64,000 nucleotides of DNA, from positions 35,108,379 through 35,172,378 of the forward strand of contig OZ038390.1 in assembly GCA_964036045.1 (NCBI GenBank), given 5' to 3'. Position numbers and translations under genes: made by a program. The notes beneath the pieces are model-generated. The model was not told where the DNA came from. It made no database searches and saw only the letters and a list, made by a program, of their open reading frames with translations. The stretch comes from Eutreptiella sp. 'Long Island Sound 2002' (Eukaryota; Euglenozoa; Euglenophyceae; Eutreptiales; Eutreptiaceae). Below are positions 22,121 through 32,342 of this stretch, in pieces (position 1 is the first letter of the stretch; each line of letters opens with the position of its first letter).

Positions 22121-22261
22121 TGGTGCTCAATGGCCAGAGAGGGCAGGGAAGGAGAGCCCGGCCAAGGATATCTGACTCGCTGCGAGGGGGGGACCGGGCG
22201 GGGAGGGGGTCGTTCGAGCCCCCCCTAAAGGAGGGAGGAGATCCCAGGGCCAATGGAGCAT

Positions 22262-22363
22262 TTGCTGGCCAGTCGCACACGCAATGTACTGAGAAGGCGA
22301 TGAAGGCTGTGTGAAGGCGGGCGCGGCTGGAGCGGCGGGTCCCCACCTGACCTTTGGAGGCCC
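22262..22363 (+). repeat. ACTGAGAAGGCGA dispersed repeat, copy 1
   Basis: It matches 23368-23473: CACGCAATG(T/C)ACTGAGAAGG, then GGCGGGTCC(C/A)CACCTGACCTTTG. Both copies precede a poly-C-capped element by a few hundred bases, so the two together may be a segmental duplication of about 1.1 kb. Confidence 0.7.
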
Positions 22364-22623
22364 TACCACGGAGACACGGTGCCAGACAGCCCCGCGTCCT
22401 GAGCCAGGGGCTCTACTAACGCGTGCAGCACGGAACGAATCCGGGTGCCCCACCCCGGAGCGTCCCAGCTGTGTGGGACGCAGCGAGTCCACGCCGCACC
22501 CCACGAACACCTCCCCCATGTATGGCTGTGTGTGCTAACTCCAAGAAAGCCAGTACCCACTGGGGGACAGCTCCGAACCTTGATCCCGAGAGGTTATCTC
22601 GAGTACTGTGAAGTGAGCAGGCT

Positions 22624-23000
22624 AACCCCCCCCCCCCCTTGGGGAAGCACCGCCCTGTCCAAGCACCAGGACCCGGTCTGGCCGTCATTTTTCTGACCGC
22701 GGTTTTCATGGTCGGAAACTTAGCAGAACGTGATTGTGTGCCGATTGCAGAGGGAAACAGGGGCTGTGTCATGTTTGGGATGAGTCCTCCTGCTCATAAC
22801 AACATTACCTTTGCTACTGCAACCCGCTGCTGTTTGTTTTGATGTGATTGTCAGCCATGACTAATGTCGTTACTCCCGGCTTGGCTGGTACCGCGCGTTG
22901 CACGCAAGCACCACCCTGTCCAAGCACCGGGACCCGGTCTGACCGTCGTTTTTCTGATTTTCCTGGTGCTTGCGCAAGGGGGGGGGCGGGGGGGGGCTAT
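22624..23000 (+). mobile_element. Poly-C-capped foldback element A
   Basis: It begins with a poly-C run then TTGGGGAAGCACCGCCCTGT, and ends GGTGCTTGCGCAAGGGGGGG, that is, with complementary ends capped by C and G runs. The word CTGTCCAAGCACC(A/G)GGACCC followed by GGTCTG(G/A)CCGTC(A/G)TTTTTCTG occurs twice inside (about 22658 and 22916). 'GCCAGTACCCACTGGGGG' lies beyond each internal copy (22548, 23031). Confidence 0.55.
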
Positions 23001-23367
23001 GCCACCTCATCTTGGTCTAGACAAAAAAAAAGCCAGTACCCACTGGGGGCTTTTCCACCCCAAGGACCGACACAACACACCGCGGCCGGTGGCAGCGGCA
23101 ACCACGAGTGCCCACTGACCCCTCCTCCCCCCGACCCCCCCCCCCATGCCCTGGTACGCCACATTCGCCAGGTGGGTGGCCGAGCGAGGCCCGCTTCGGC
23201 CCGCACGCCCCAGAAGGGGGACGCCAACGCGGAACACACACCACAGCCACGACCCAACTCAGAGCGATGCCCAGGCGTGACCGGGCGACAATGCCCAGAA
23301 CCACCAGGCCTTGTCCCTCGCCCCAGCCCAGGAGGGCGCAGGGAAGAACACTTTGCCATGGGACATT

Positions 23368-23473
23368 AAAATGGCCAGTCGAACACGCAATGCACTGAGA
23401 AGGCGAAGGAAGGCAGTGGGAAGGCAGGTGCGGCTGGAGCGAAGTGGCGGGTCCACACCTGACCTTTGCAGGC
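23368..23473 (+). repeat. ACTGAGAAGGCGA dispersed repeat, copy 2
   Basis: Second copy of the repeat at 22262-22363, with a few short indels (GGAGCGAAGTGGCGGGTCCA versus GGAGCGGCGGGTCCC). Confidence 0.7.
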
Positions 23474-23572
23474 CCCCTAAACAGGGGGTGGGGGTGGGGG
23501 TTTGGAAAGGGGCGCGGGCGACAGGGCAGTCATTGCAAGACCGAATACTCAGGTACTCGTGAGTATCTAGAT

Positions 23573-23750
23573 ATCCCCCCCTCCCCGTTGCGCAAGCACT
23601 GCCTTGTCTAAGCAAGCGGGCCCGTCTGACCGTCGTTTTTCCGGCCGCTCTTTTCAGTTCCCTCTTATGGGCCCTGCCTTGACGGAGACCCGCCTGACCG
23701 TCGTTTTCCTGACTTTCAGGGTGCCTGTGCAAGGGGGAGGGGGGTACTTG
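23573..23750 (+). mobile_element. Poly-C-capped foldback element B
   Basis: Related to element A: it starts TATCCCCCCCTCCCCGTTGC followed by GCAAGCACTGCC, and ends GGGTGCCTGTGCAAGGGGGA then GGGGGGTAC. CTGACCGTCGTTTTTC(C)G occurs twice inside (about 23626 and 23693). Confidence 0.55.
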
Positions 23751-23867
23751 TCTAACCGAATAGAGCGCTTACTATTTTTTGATTTGACCCATTCAAGAAT
23801 CAGGCAACTATTCAGCAACACCACGAAGAACGCCGGCCTTATGGCAGGTGAATGCCATGATGCTGAA

Positions 23868-24615
23868 GTACCCCCCCCCCCCCTGTCGTTCCCCACCCCT
23901 TGTTGTTCCCCAGGGGGGGGTGGGGGACCATCACTTGGTCAACCCAAAATTTTTCGTTGCAGCTCATTGTGTGTTGTGTGGGTGACTGTGTTGTGTGTGT
24001 GTGGGGCACTGCCACTTGTATCCCTTGCATTCATGGCGGGACATTTGCTTACTTTCGCTGAAATGGAACTTGACAGCACAAACACGTTTCCCCCTGGGAC
24101 AAATGTGACGGATGATGATAGTGACCTGAATCCTGACACGGAGGTTGTGTGGGTGAAGAGTGCCCGTGGTGTATGGGGTATGGGACACAGTTTTGGGAAC
24201 AAGTTGTATTTTACAAGGGACATTCCCGAAGGGAAATGGGTTCCCAAAAATCTGCTTGCGCCTGCCAAGCCTCCTACCAAGAAGGCAAAGCCACCACCCA
24301 AGAGTGCTGCCCAAAGCATTCCAGTGCAAAGTGGAGAGCATGTGCAAGAGTTCAAGGTGAAGTGGAGCAGGACCAGGAAATTTTACACCGAGCCGGTCAA
24401 GGAGTAGATCTCCGTACATTGGCAGCCCTTTGAACGTATCTTATGCTGAATTCTTTCGTTTTATGCTGCAATTTCTGTGCCTGCAAATGTGCGTGTACGG
24501 CGGTCGTGCGGTCCCCCAGGGGGGGCTGGGGGACCGTCACTTGGTGACCGTCCCCCCAGGGGGGGTGGTGGGGGACCGTCTTCCCTGGGGTGGGGAACGA
24601 CAAGGGGGGGGGTAC
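23868..24615. mobile_element. 748-bp element with poly-C terminal inverted repeats enclosing a gene
   Basis: The left end reads GTAC, a C run, then TGTCGTTCCCCACCCC (23868-23899). The right end reads GGGGTGGGGAACGACA, a G run, then GTAC (24587-24615), an inverted repeat of about 29 bp. The outer GTAC on both sides may be a 4-bp target duplication or the element tip. Inside lies a reading frame at 24033-24407 and a direct repeat of 'GGGGGACC(A/G)TCACTTGGT' (23922, 24530). I do not recognise a transposase, so it could be a non-autonomous transposon that has captured a host exon. Confidence 0.6.
24033..24407 (+). CDS. 124-residue protein, Lys/Pro-rich, inside a TIR element
   Basis: ATG at 24033 to TAG at 24405-24407; the frame is open further upstream, and an acceptor-like 'ttcgttgcag' ends near 23962. 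The protein has an acidic stretch (TNVTDDDSDLNPDTE), a Trp-rich core (VVWVKSARGVWGMGH, then KLYFTRDIPEGKWVP), a basic Pro/Lys linker (APAKPPTKKAKPPPK), and ends KVKWSRTRKFYTEPVKE. The Trp-rich core could be a small Tudor/PWWP-like fold, but this is a guess. No family recognised. A long open frame bounded by inverted repeats suggests cargo of the element. Confidence 0.5.
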   Translation: MAGHLLTFAEMELDSTNTFPPGTNVTDDDSDLNPDTEVVWVKSARGVWGMGHSFGNKLYFTRDIPEGKWVPKNLLAPAKPPTKKAKPPPKSAAQSIPVQSGEHVQEFKVKWSRTRKFYTEPVKE

Positions 24616-25333
24616 ACTAACACCGCATTGCCCATGACATTCACCGCTCTGGATCTGTTTGTGTGTGGCAGGACGCAGCTGTCCACAACGATGATGAGGG
24701 TGACACCACTGACCCCACCCTGAGGACCTCAAGCGGGTGGTGCAACAAACGGAGCACCTCATGCACACCACCGCTGAGCCGTTTCACCAACCCCCCAGCC
24801 CCACCCCACACGAGCCAAAACCCCCACCCAAGTGCATGTAAAGTGTGTAAGGGGTACCCAAGCCCTGTGCCCAGCACGAAGACAGGTTTTGTTGTTTTTG
24901 TTGGGTCTGCTCCTGCACTGCGTGCGTACTGCTCGTGCTGATGTAGTGCTGGTCCAAGAAGCCCCGTCGCTGGTGTGCCTTGTCGTGGCGCGCAGCGCAA
25001 CCAAACCCCACCCCCCGCATTGCGAGAGCAACGCGCTTGTCGGAGCAACAGTCGGTTGCTCTGACCGTGCGTTGGCGTTGCTTCCGTCTAATTTTTGGAT
25101 TTCAGTGTTGCTCTCGCCGAGGGCCTTTCCCACGCCATAGAGCGCTGGACGCTGCCGGGGTGTCGATGAGCTGCGCATTGCCATCGGTGCATCGGTCCAA
25201 CAGCGGGGGATCCCCCTGGGACCTGCGGGTGTTGGTCGCGGGTTCGGCATAGATCCAGTGCTGCCCCCCTGGGCCTGGCAACAAATATGGTGGCGGTATA
25301 CCCAAGTTACCCCCCCCCCCCCCCCTTGTAATA

Positions 25334-25440
25334 GCTACGCCCTCGTCCAAGCTACGGCGGGCGTAGGGACCGTATTAATTTGGGACCTGATTTGATTCGG
25401 TACCAAATGTAGCGCGGCCACATAAGACATGGGTTTGGTG
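25334..25440 (+). repeat. CTAAGC-GTAGGGACC dispersed repeat, copy c
   Basis: The fullest copy with its downstream part: GTCCAAGCTACGGCGGGCGT, then AGGGACCGTATTAATTTGGG, ending in CCACATAAGACATGGGTTTG. A 17-base poly-C run lies just upstream (25309-25325). Confidence 0.65.
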
Positions 25441-25583
25441 ACAAATTTGCCAGTCACATAGGGTCATGGACACATTTGTTGTGAGTGTTTGCCCGCTTGA
25501 ACCCACATAGCTCTGATTTCGGGGATATTTGTGCAATATATTCCCCCTTCGTGCAGCAGCTCACCGTGTATGTGGTACACGCA

Positions 25584-25615
25584 GGCTACGGCCTTGTCTA
25601 AGCCACAGTAGGCTA
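25584..25615 (+). repeat. CTAAGC-GTAGGGACC dispersed repeat, copy d
   Basis: Short copy: GGCTACGGCCTTGTCTAAGC then CACAGTAGGCTA. Confidence 0.55.
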
Positions 25616-25837
25616 ATGATAATCAAAACCCCTGAGCGCCTAAAGGCGCAATGACCGACCTACCCAACAGAGCAGGGAAGCAGATGCACAGGAGGTGCGC
25701 GCCGCCTTGCCGGACTTATGGGCGCGGCTCCGCCGTGTTTGGACAATTCATGGCCGCAGCTCCGCCGCGTTTACTGAGTCAGCAATCAATGGTTTCTTGC
25801 CGGTGGGATACCGGGGGTGACGGCCATCGTCGGATTG

Positions 25838-25890
25838 TGGCTAAGCCACAGTAAGCGTAGGGACCGTATTAATTTGGGACTTTTCCACAG
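25838..25890 (+). repeat. CTAAGC-GTAGGGACC dispersed repeat, copy e
   Basis: Copy with GGCTAAGCCACAGTAAGCGT followed by AGGGACCGTATTAATTTGGG and a 'ttttccacag' end resembling a 3' splice site. Confidence 0.6.
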
Positions 25891-27443
25891 CTAGTACAGG
25901 GGGAGGGGTATCCAAGTAATCCGGTCCTGGCCTCTGGGACGCTGAATATCATCGGGTCGCCACCCGCCCTTGGCAGGAGGGCGACGATGGCATATTCGGC
26001 ATTGCTGATGATGGTGGCAATGGTGGCGGTCCTGGCGGTGGTGGAACTGCAAGCATCGCTTAACCGGCGGGAACGGGCAGACATCCGGGAGTACCAGACC
26101 TGCGGGCAATTGCCAAGGGGGGAGCGTTAGCGCGCCAGGCGCGCACCGGGCATCTTTTTTTTGCCATTCCCCACTCGTGCCTGGTTTTGCCCCCACCTCA
26201 CCAAACAATTTGGAGTACCTTCTCGCCGTGTCTAAGAATTTGGCTCATCCTTTGCACCCAGTTTATGACAATGGCAAGGGTGGTGGTTGGAAGTGGTTGG
26301 AGTGACATTTTGTGTTGTTGAACTCTCATATTTTGGCTTATACAAGGTGCCTTGCAGAGAAGATTTGCGGTCTAGTGCGGTCTACTTGGGGGACTTCCCA
26401 AGGTGAGGGTAAACTTGGGGCTAGAGATAAGATACTTAATACAAAGGTAGCGCGCCAGGCATGTGCCGGGCAAACATTCCCCCAAGGGCTACAGGGAGGG
26501 GGGGGGGGGGGGGCAATTTTGGGCGGGATCCTTCCATCGGAAAATTTCGTGTTTTAGGAAGGTGGCGAAATTTTCCCCTGGCAAAATTTGGGGGCTTTGG
26601 CAGTGCAGCGTGTGCATGAGGCAGTGCAATCTTTGGGATTTGCACGGGTGACAACCTTTCCCCCCTCCGAGATTTTCCCCATAGAAATAATCCCCGCACG
26701 AAATATGGACAAACAGTGAAAGGGGTGTGCTTACCTATTATTTCATCCTCGGATTCATCAGCACCGAGTGTCGGAAGTGGATGGTGCCCCACTCCTGCAC
26801 CAAGATTTCCTTCAAGAGGCGTGCAATGCAATGCCCCAGCACAAACATTTGGCAGCCGCAAAAAATATTTCGGAGTCACCACACAGCACTGGCTCGCAGT
26901 TCCGGCGTTCGATGCCCCAATGCGTTTTCATTGATGGATGTAGACGCCGGAAATTGTCCCATAATCTAACATGCACAGTGCGGCCTCCCGCATGTCAGAA
27001 ACTCGGTGTCGTGGCAGCTGTGGGTTTGGCTTGTAAAGAATGTTCCTGATGTTGATTTTGGAATCTAAATCCAATTTTTTGGAATGTTTTTTGGCGAGTG
27101 TTGGGGCTTCGTTGATCCATTCAATTGAGCACTCCGCTGTTTTTTGTTGGGAGTCCGCAAGTCCAGATAGGTGCCTGTGGATGGCGCATGCGGCAGCCCC
27201 ACAGGGCTAGTGTTCCATTGGTTTCCATGGCTAGTGCACAGTGGCTGGGGCTTGCGTGATCCCCTACTCTGACCTTGTTGTGCCCGCTTTGTGACGTGTA
27301 AATCAACTGCCCCCCTATTATCCCATCGAGACCGCCAGTTGACCCGTAGGTATTATGTATGGCGTATCTTGGCAAGGCATGATTTCATTCTCGCGGCCCT
27401 CGATTTGCTCAGACCTGCACTGGGTCACCGGGGCCTGCATCCT

Positions 27444-27600
27444 ACAGGTCCTGTATTATTTTTTAGATGCGGATTATTTTTTTTTTAGGGGTTGTATTTT
27501 TTTTAGCTAAAAAAAACAATTCCGTGCTAAAAAAAAATTCCGCGCTAAAAAAAAATACTCAGACTTTTTTTTATCTGCGCGGAGTATTTTTTTTAGCGCG
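27444..27600. repeat. T-rich repeat with hairpin, copy 1
   Basis: A TTTTTTAGATGCGGATTATT block is followed by GGGGTTGTATTTTTTTTAG, then an inverted pair CCGCGCTAAAAAAAAATACT and GGAGTATTTTTTTTAGCGCG (about 27540-27600) that can form a long hairpin. The first block recurs at 29187. Confidence 0.7.
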
Positions 27601-27984
27601 AATGCCGCAAATTTTAGAAGTGGTCAAAAAAGTGTTTTGGGCGATTTCCTGGGCACCTGTGGGGGAACGTGGTGTGTGCGGGGACCCGTGACGGCACGGG
27701 TGATGAAGCAAGTTTGATTTTGACCCCCCCCCCCCAGCTTGGATTTACACCCTGTTTCACCCATTTCTACCTTTTTGCGCATTCCACCACATCCACTCTT
27801 TTTCTGGGTTGATTGCTCCCCACCCACGGGGGGCGTTGACCTGTGAGGCTTGACACCAACCCCCCCCCCCCCCACCCCCACCCCCCTCTAGACCCCCTCT
27901 GGAGCGCCAGATTAGCAAGACGAGGCGCTATTCAAATGTTGTTCTTTGCGCAGACATGTTAAATGCAATCGTCAGCCCGCGGAG

Positions 27985-28225
27985 CAGGGGGACCTATGCA
28001 GAGAGTTCATCACAAAGGATCACACGTACTATCTGAATTTTGTGAAGTAGGGTACTCAGCCACCTTGGCCAGAGCCCATGTGCACAGTTTCATCTGCTCA
28101 CAGAACAGGGGTCTTCCTTCGCTGGGGGACCTATGCAGAGAGGTCATTTGAACAGATCATACATAATGCCTGAATTTTGTGAAGTAGGGTACTCAGCCAC
28201 CTTGGCCCGAGCCCAGGGGCACAAT
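27985..28225 (+). repeat. Tandem duplication, about 137 bp
   Basis: Two head-to-tail copies share GGACCTATGCAGAGAG, GAATTTTGTGAAGTAGGGTA and CTCAGCCACCTTGGCC. The first copy lies at about 27988 and the second at about 28125. The second opens into the frame at 28166. Confidence 0.75.
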
Positions 28226-29005
28226 TTCAAGGGTTATTTGCATTGGGGTAAGGTGCTCGTAGTGGAGGGCTCTGAGTGCACGATCAAGTGGCAGACAGAA
28301 AAGAAACCTAGTTCCCATTCTATTACAGATGTGTTTCTTACTGCTTTTCATAGCATTCCAAGTTCGGATAGTGCATCAGAGGCCCCTTTGTATCCGGAGT
28401 CTGACCACGAAGCTACTGACCAAAAAACGTCCCTACGCTCAGCTGCTCAGCAGAATACCCAGCCGCAGGGTGTTCCAGCCAAGCTTTTTCTGCTCATTTC
28501 TTCTGCAGTACAACGTGCCACCCACGTGCCTGTGCTGCAGTGTCTGACAGCCATAGTGATCAACTCCTTAGAACCCTGCATCCCAACACATCAGTTCGTG
28601 CATCAAATGCTCATTTCCTGCGGCTTTCGCAGTCTGCCCAGTCAGTCCCAAGTTCCAGATTCCTTGCTCAGACTTTGTTCAGAGGCATTATTCGGTGCAC
28701 AAAGACGAGTGGTTTTGCCTCTGAGAGGTGGTTTTCAAGCACTACTCAGTGGGTGCACAATTCTGCCGATAATTTCATGCTCAAGTGTTGCTCTTTCCAA
28801 ATGTCTTCAGATGGTGGGTCAACATAGGCCGACCAGGGTGCACACAAGGAGGGATGCTGGTTCTGTATTTGTTTGGGTCATGTCCAAAAATCCATGGCAC
28901 TCCAGCCCTTGTCCACAACGAAGGCATCTTGTGCATCAGTTGCACAGTGGCAGGTTCCTACGCCATCAAGTGGGTTACATTATCCATCAACCTCACATAA
29001 TGTAA
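28166..29005 (+). CDS. Coding-like frame, unknown small domain
   Basis: An open frame of 280 codons from ATG 28166 (an ATG at 28133 is also in frame). Only the first 60-70 residues look like a folded domain: GYSATLARAQGHNFKGYLHW, then GKVLVVEGSECTIKWQ, then FLTAFHSIPSSDSASEAP. The 'KVLVV-G-S-x-C/A-IKW' block resembles a second stretch read in another frame near 28920-28980, so two diverged copies of one module may be present. The remainder is Ser/Gln-rich and could be non-coding. No family recognised. Confidence 0.35.
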   Translation: MPEFCEVGYSATLARAQGHNFKGYLHWGKVLVVEGSECTIKWQTEKKPSSHSITDVFLTAFHSIPSSDSASEAPLYPESDHEATDQKTSLRSAAQQNTQPQGVPAKLFLLISSAVQRATHVPVLQCLTAIVINSLEPCIPTHQFVHQMLISCGFRSLPSQSQVPDSLLRLCSEALFGAQRRVVLPLRGGFQALLSGCTILPIISCSSVALSKCLQMVGQHRPTRVHTRRDAGSVFVWVMSKNPWHSSPCPQRRHLVHQLHSGRFLRHQVGYIIHQPHIM

Positions 29006-29171
29006 AGTGTACTGCAACAGCACGTTCAGAAAGTGCATCTGGCATCAGGCAATCTTGTTGGCAGTAGTGTCATGCTGGGCGTCATGTTGTCCCTAGATGC
29101 AACGAACAGTGTGAACCAGTGGTTTCTATTGCATGTTGCCTGTAGGGGCAGGGCAGGAACGTGGGGGTACT

Positions 29172-29470
29172 GTTATCCTTTGTTTTATTTTTTCTTAGAT
29201 GCGGATTATTCCTTTTAGAGGTTGTATTTTTTTTAGATCCCGAAGTCTGTTCCTGAAATGTTATTTTATTTTTTTTTAGATTTGCAGCGCATTATTTTTT
29301 AGCGAGCCATCTAAAATTTTAGTCAGTTACAACATTTTTTTGGTTGCAACATTTTTTCGGTTTCCAATTGGTTTTAGATTTTTTGTATTAAAATTTAGAT
29401 GTTTTATATTTGTTTTAGAGGTTCCATCATTTTTTAGCGCATCTAAAAAAATATTTTTCCATCCAAAATT
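29172..29470. repeat. T-rich repeat, copy 2 and AT-rich extension
   Basis: A second copy of the TTTAGATGCGGATTATT...GAGGTTGTATTTTTTTTAG block (29187-29240) is followed by 230 bp of T-rich sequence with repeated TTTTTTAGCG and TCTAAAATTTT words. With copy 1 it brackets 1.7 kb holding the tandem duplication and the frame at 28166. Confidence 0.65.
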
Positions 29471-29735
29471 TTTTTTCCCAGGAACGGTTGTCAATGGCTG
29501 GAACATTTCCATGAAAGACAACAGGAGAATTTGTGCGGTAGTCTCACTTTTGAACCCACGCCGGGCAATGCTCAAGGTTTGCTCACCATAGCGATGCCGG
29601 ATCGACTCCTAACTCAACCATCCATCCCGTAAAAAGGGAGGGTGGTGCCACAATCCATGCTGCTGCACAGAGCCAAAGTAAGCAAGCATCACACTTTCTG
29701 AGTGTCTATTTTTTTTCCATTACAGCGATTTTTTA

Positions 29736-30836
29736 ATGCAGGGACCTCGGCAAGTCCAGATAAACTGCAACCGCAGATCGCAATTTCCAGATCACTCGTG
29801 CCAGCAGCTGACCGTGCCCCCTCAAGTGGCTTTTGCGATCCAGAGCCTGCAGTACGCAGTATCAACCAGTCTCTGGTCTAACTGGGTCCTGCTTGAAGTT
29901 TTGGGTCAAGAAGCACAGTTACAACGACTTTTCCAACAACAGTCTCTTTTTCCGCGGGTACCTTCGAGAACCGTCCAGCCAACAGACACCAAGTCGCTAC
30001 CTCAGTGCATCAAACTCAAGGGAGGTTTTTCCCACTCTTCCTACTTCGCAGAAAGAACTCATGATCAACACGACGGCGAGGAAAAGAATTCGGCAAGCTC
30101 CAAGTCAGATGATTCAAGCAAAGCAACATATCCAATGTTAGATGCCGAAGTCTGGAAGCAAGCCAAGTCGGCCACGAAACATGTTATTCACGCCAAACCG
30201 GAAGTCCACAGCCAGCGTACAAAAGCGCTGCTGAAGCCGAATAAAGACTCACTACCATCAGTCCTGACTCCCGACAACAACTTCAAGGTAGCGCCGACCA
30301 AAACACAACAACGCTGCCGCCATCCTCGAGCGCTCGCCCAAAATGCCAACTGTGCCAGTGTTTCTACCAGTGCCGGTGCTTTCGCTCACTACAATCTGTT
30401 CAATGCGCTACGTTCACGAATTACCAAGAAGACAGGAGAAAGTGCAGACGCACTACGTGAAACAAGGCTGCCAGATGAAGCATCAAAGCGAACCAAATAT
30501 GAACGAAAACTGGGCGCAAAAAAGGGAACTCCGTATTGCAGAGCATTCACAGCGCAAGGCCTCACAGTACGGCAATATCACATTGCGAGCCCTGCGTCGA
30601 ATTTTTGGAAAATACAGCAACCGGCGATAAGCACATCCGCGCCTCAGCCAACAAATCGCGCATCGAACAACCGCTGCATAGCACGAACAGCTCCGGTTCA
30701 CACGCTTCCTTACCAAGCCTACAATCTTCATCAGACTCCGACGACGCTTCGCCGTATGGAAAAAAGAACGCTGAGAGCCCACCGCCAATGCCGCCATGCC
30801 GCGAAAGCAAAGCCAAATCTGATGACCTTCCTATAG
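29736..30836 (+). CDS. Long open frame, unrecognised
   Basis: 366 codons uninterrupted in DNA of balanced base composition, which is unlikely by chance. A stretch with protein-like character runs from about residue 105 (GEEKNSASSKSDDSSKATYP, then MLDAEVWKQAKSA) to about 265 (KRTKYERKLGAKKGTPYC). It is basic, with Ser/Lys/Thr-rich linkers. After about 30600 the better coding signal moves to the frame of the next entry, so a splice or frameshift is probable there. Unknown family. Confidence 0.35.
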   Translation: MQGPRQVQINCNRRSQFPDHSCQQLTVPPQVAFAIQSLQYAVSTSLWSNWVLLEVLGQEAQLQRLFQQQSLFPRVPSRTVQPTDTKSLPQCIKLKGGFSHSSYFAERTHDQHDGEEKNSASSKSDDSSKATYPMLDAEVWKQAKSATKHVIHAKPEVHSQRTKALLKPNKDSLPSVLTPDNNFKVAPTKTQQRCRHPRALAQNANCASVSTSAGAFAHYNLFNALRSRITKKTGESADALRETRLPDEASKRTKYERKLGAKKGTPYCRAFTAQGLTVRQYHIASPASNFWKIQQPAISTSAPQPTNRASNNRCIARTAPVHTLPYQAYNLHQTPTTLRRMEKRTLRAHRQCRHAAKAKPNLMTFL

Positions 30837-31054
30837 TATGTTCATGGTATGTACAAGACCTGAAAATCGAATACGAGTGGCACAATTCATATGGTATACT
30901 CACTGAAGTCGACGCAAAGCGCCTGGTGCCTCCTGCAAAAAAGGTCACGGAAAAAGAAGCAAGGACTATCCCGCATGTCATCAGCGAAACCGAATATTTA
31001 CTTCAACAAGGGCTCATCACTCGCTGCGAAGGTGAACACAACTCCTTTTATTAG
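30536..31054 (+). CDS. Coding-like exon, unrecognised (overlaps previous frame)
   Basis: The strongest part is residues about 65-168: SSSDSDDASPYGKKNAESPP, then IVCSWYVQDLKIEYEWHNSY and IPHVISETEYLLQQGLI. A donor-like AAG|GTGAAC at 31030 suggests the exon ends before the TAG. It lies in the same orientation as, and about 2 kb upstream of, the broken gene at 32998, and could be an earlier exon of it. Confidence 0.35.
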   Translation: MQSIHSARPHSTAISHCEPCVEFLENTATGDKHIRASANKSRIEQPLHSTNSSGSHASLPSLQSSSDSDDASPYGKKNAESPPPMPPCRESKAKSDDLPIVCSWYVQDLKIEYEWHNSYGILTEVDAKRLVPPAKKVTEKEARTIPHVISETEYLLQQGLITRCEGEHNSFY

Positions 31055-32342
31055 TTGGGCACGTAACCAGGTGACTTGCCTCATGTTAAAGTAAATGTAG
31101 CCAGAATCCGGATTCTCATTTACAGATGCAAATTTTCACTCAGTCACAGTCCTCATATTTTCGCAAATTGATATTATGCCGCATATGTTGGGTTCAAGAA
31201 CAACTGCCTTTGTCTCAGTTGGCCTCGACTCTGCTTCATATACTCTGGCTTGATCAACCACTTTCACACAACACAATACAAAGCACTGTTGTACATTAGC
31301 CATACAGCTTTCACAGAACCCACCGCTCACTGAGTACTACTCCGAACAAAACACACACACCTTTATATTCACCACATACTCGACACTCTACAAATTCAGC
31401 ACACCACACAAACTACCACATTTGTACTCGCATTTCTCCTTCGCCTAAGCGGGCACAAGACATTTCCGAACATATACCTGCTGGTTCTGTGTGTTTGTAA
31501 CAACTTTTGTTGGAAGCTGAGACAAAGATTCCTGCAATACCATCGTACTGGACCTGCACACATTACCCCAGTGCTCGATTCACGATTCCAACAAGCACAC
31601 TTTGTGATGCTTGGTCGATCAAGACGAACGGAATATATAACGATTCTCAAAGTCATATATGGCAGTTTGCCTTGCACGCTCTGTGTTTGCTTTGCAAGCT
31701 GCTTGTTGTTTTTCCCCTAGGGGTAAACTGCAGGTTGTTTTCAAAAGCAGGGTGTAGCGACCGCATACATCAAAGTATGTGTTTTTGATTTTCTCTCAAT
31801 TTTTACTGAATCGTCAAATATGTCAACTTGAATGAATTTTCCTGTTTCTACAAGACCTCCTGGGCACCCTGGTGACCCAGTGACCTAATGAAAGCCACAC
31901 AACTTTATTTTCACTCCATCACTTACCTCCCTCTGTACCTTACCAACACCTACACAAACACCATCCCCTCCAAAGCCAATGAGCTATTTTAGCTTCTTCG
32001 CGGTAACTCTGTGGCACTTTCGGTGCCCCGGGATGCCCCTCTAGGTGGGAAAGCTGTGTGATGATGTAATCATGGTGTTCTGAACTCCAGAACTTAGGCG
32101 GCCGAAACAGGGACGCTTTTGTACCGCTCTTTTTAAAAGAAACACCGAGAAATGATGTGGGCTTTTTCAGTGAATTACCCTGTTTTTTTGACCCTGATTT
32201 TTCATGCCTGTTTTTTCAGTTAAAAAAGGTACCTTTTTCCTGTCGTTGCAACAAACGAGGCTCCTTTGTACTGGTGCGTACGATGGTATCTCAATAAAGA
32301 AGGACAACCCATTGTGTGTCGCACCCCTTTTTTCTGCAACAG
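31055..32342. other. No recognisable gene
   Basis: AT-balanced sequence, possibly intronic between the coding-like segments on either side. Only short frames. Confidence 0.4.

Larger units (their letters stand above)
24616..27443. other. No recognisable gene; poly-C runs and dispersed repeats
   Basis: Contains poly-C at 25309-25325 and poly-G at about 26497-26513, three copies of the CTAAGC-GTAGGGACC repeat, and a duplicated 'GCGCGCCAGGC(A/G)...GCCGGGCA' word (26130, 26449). Open frames of 80-160 residues are overlapping and unrecognised. Confidence 0.45.
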
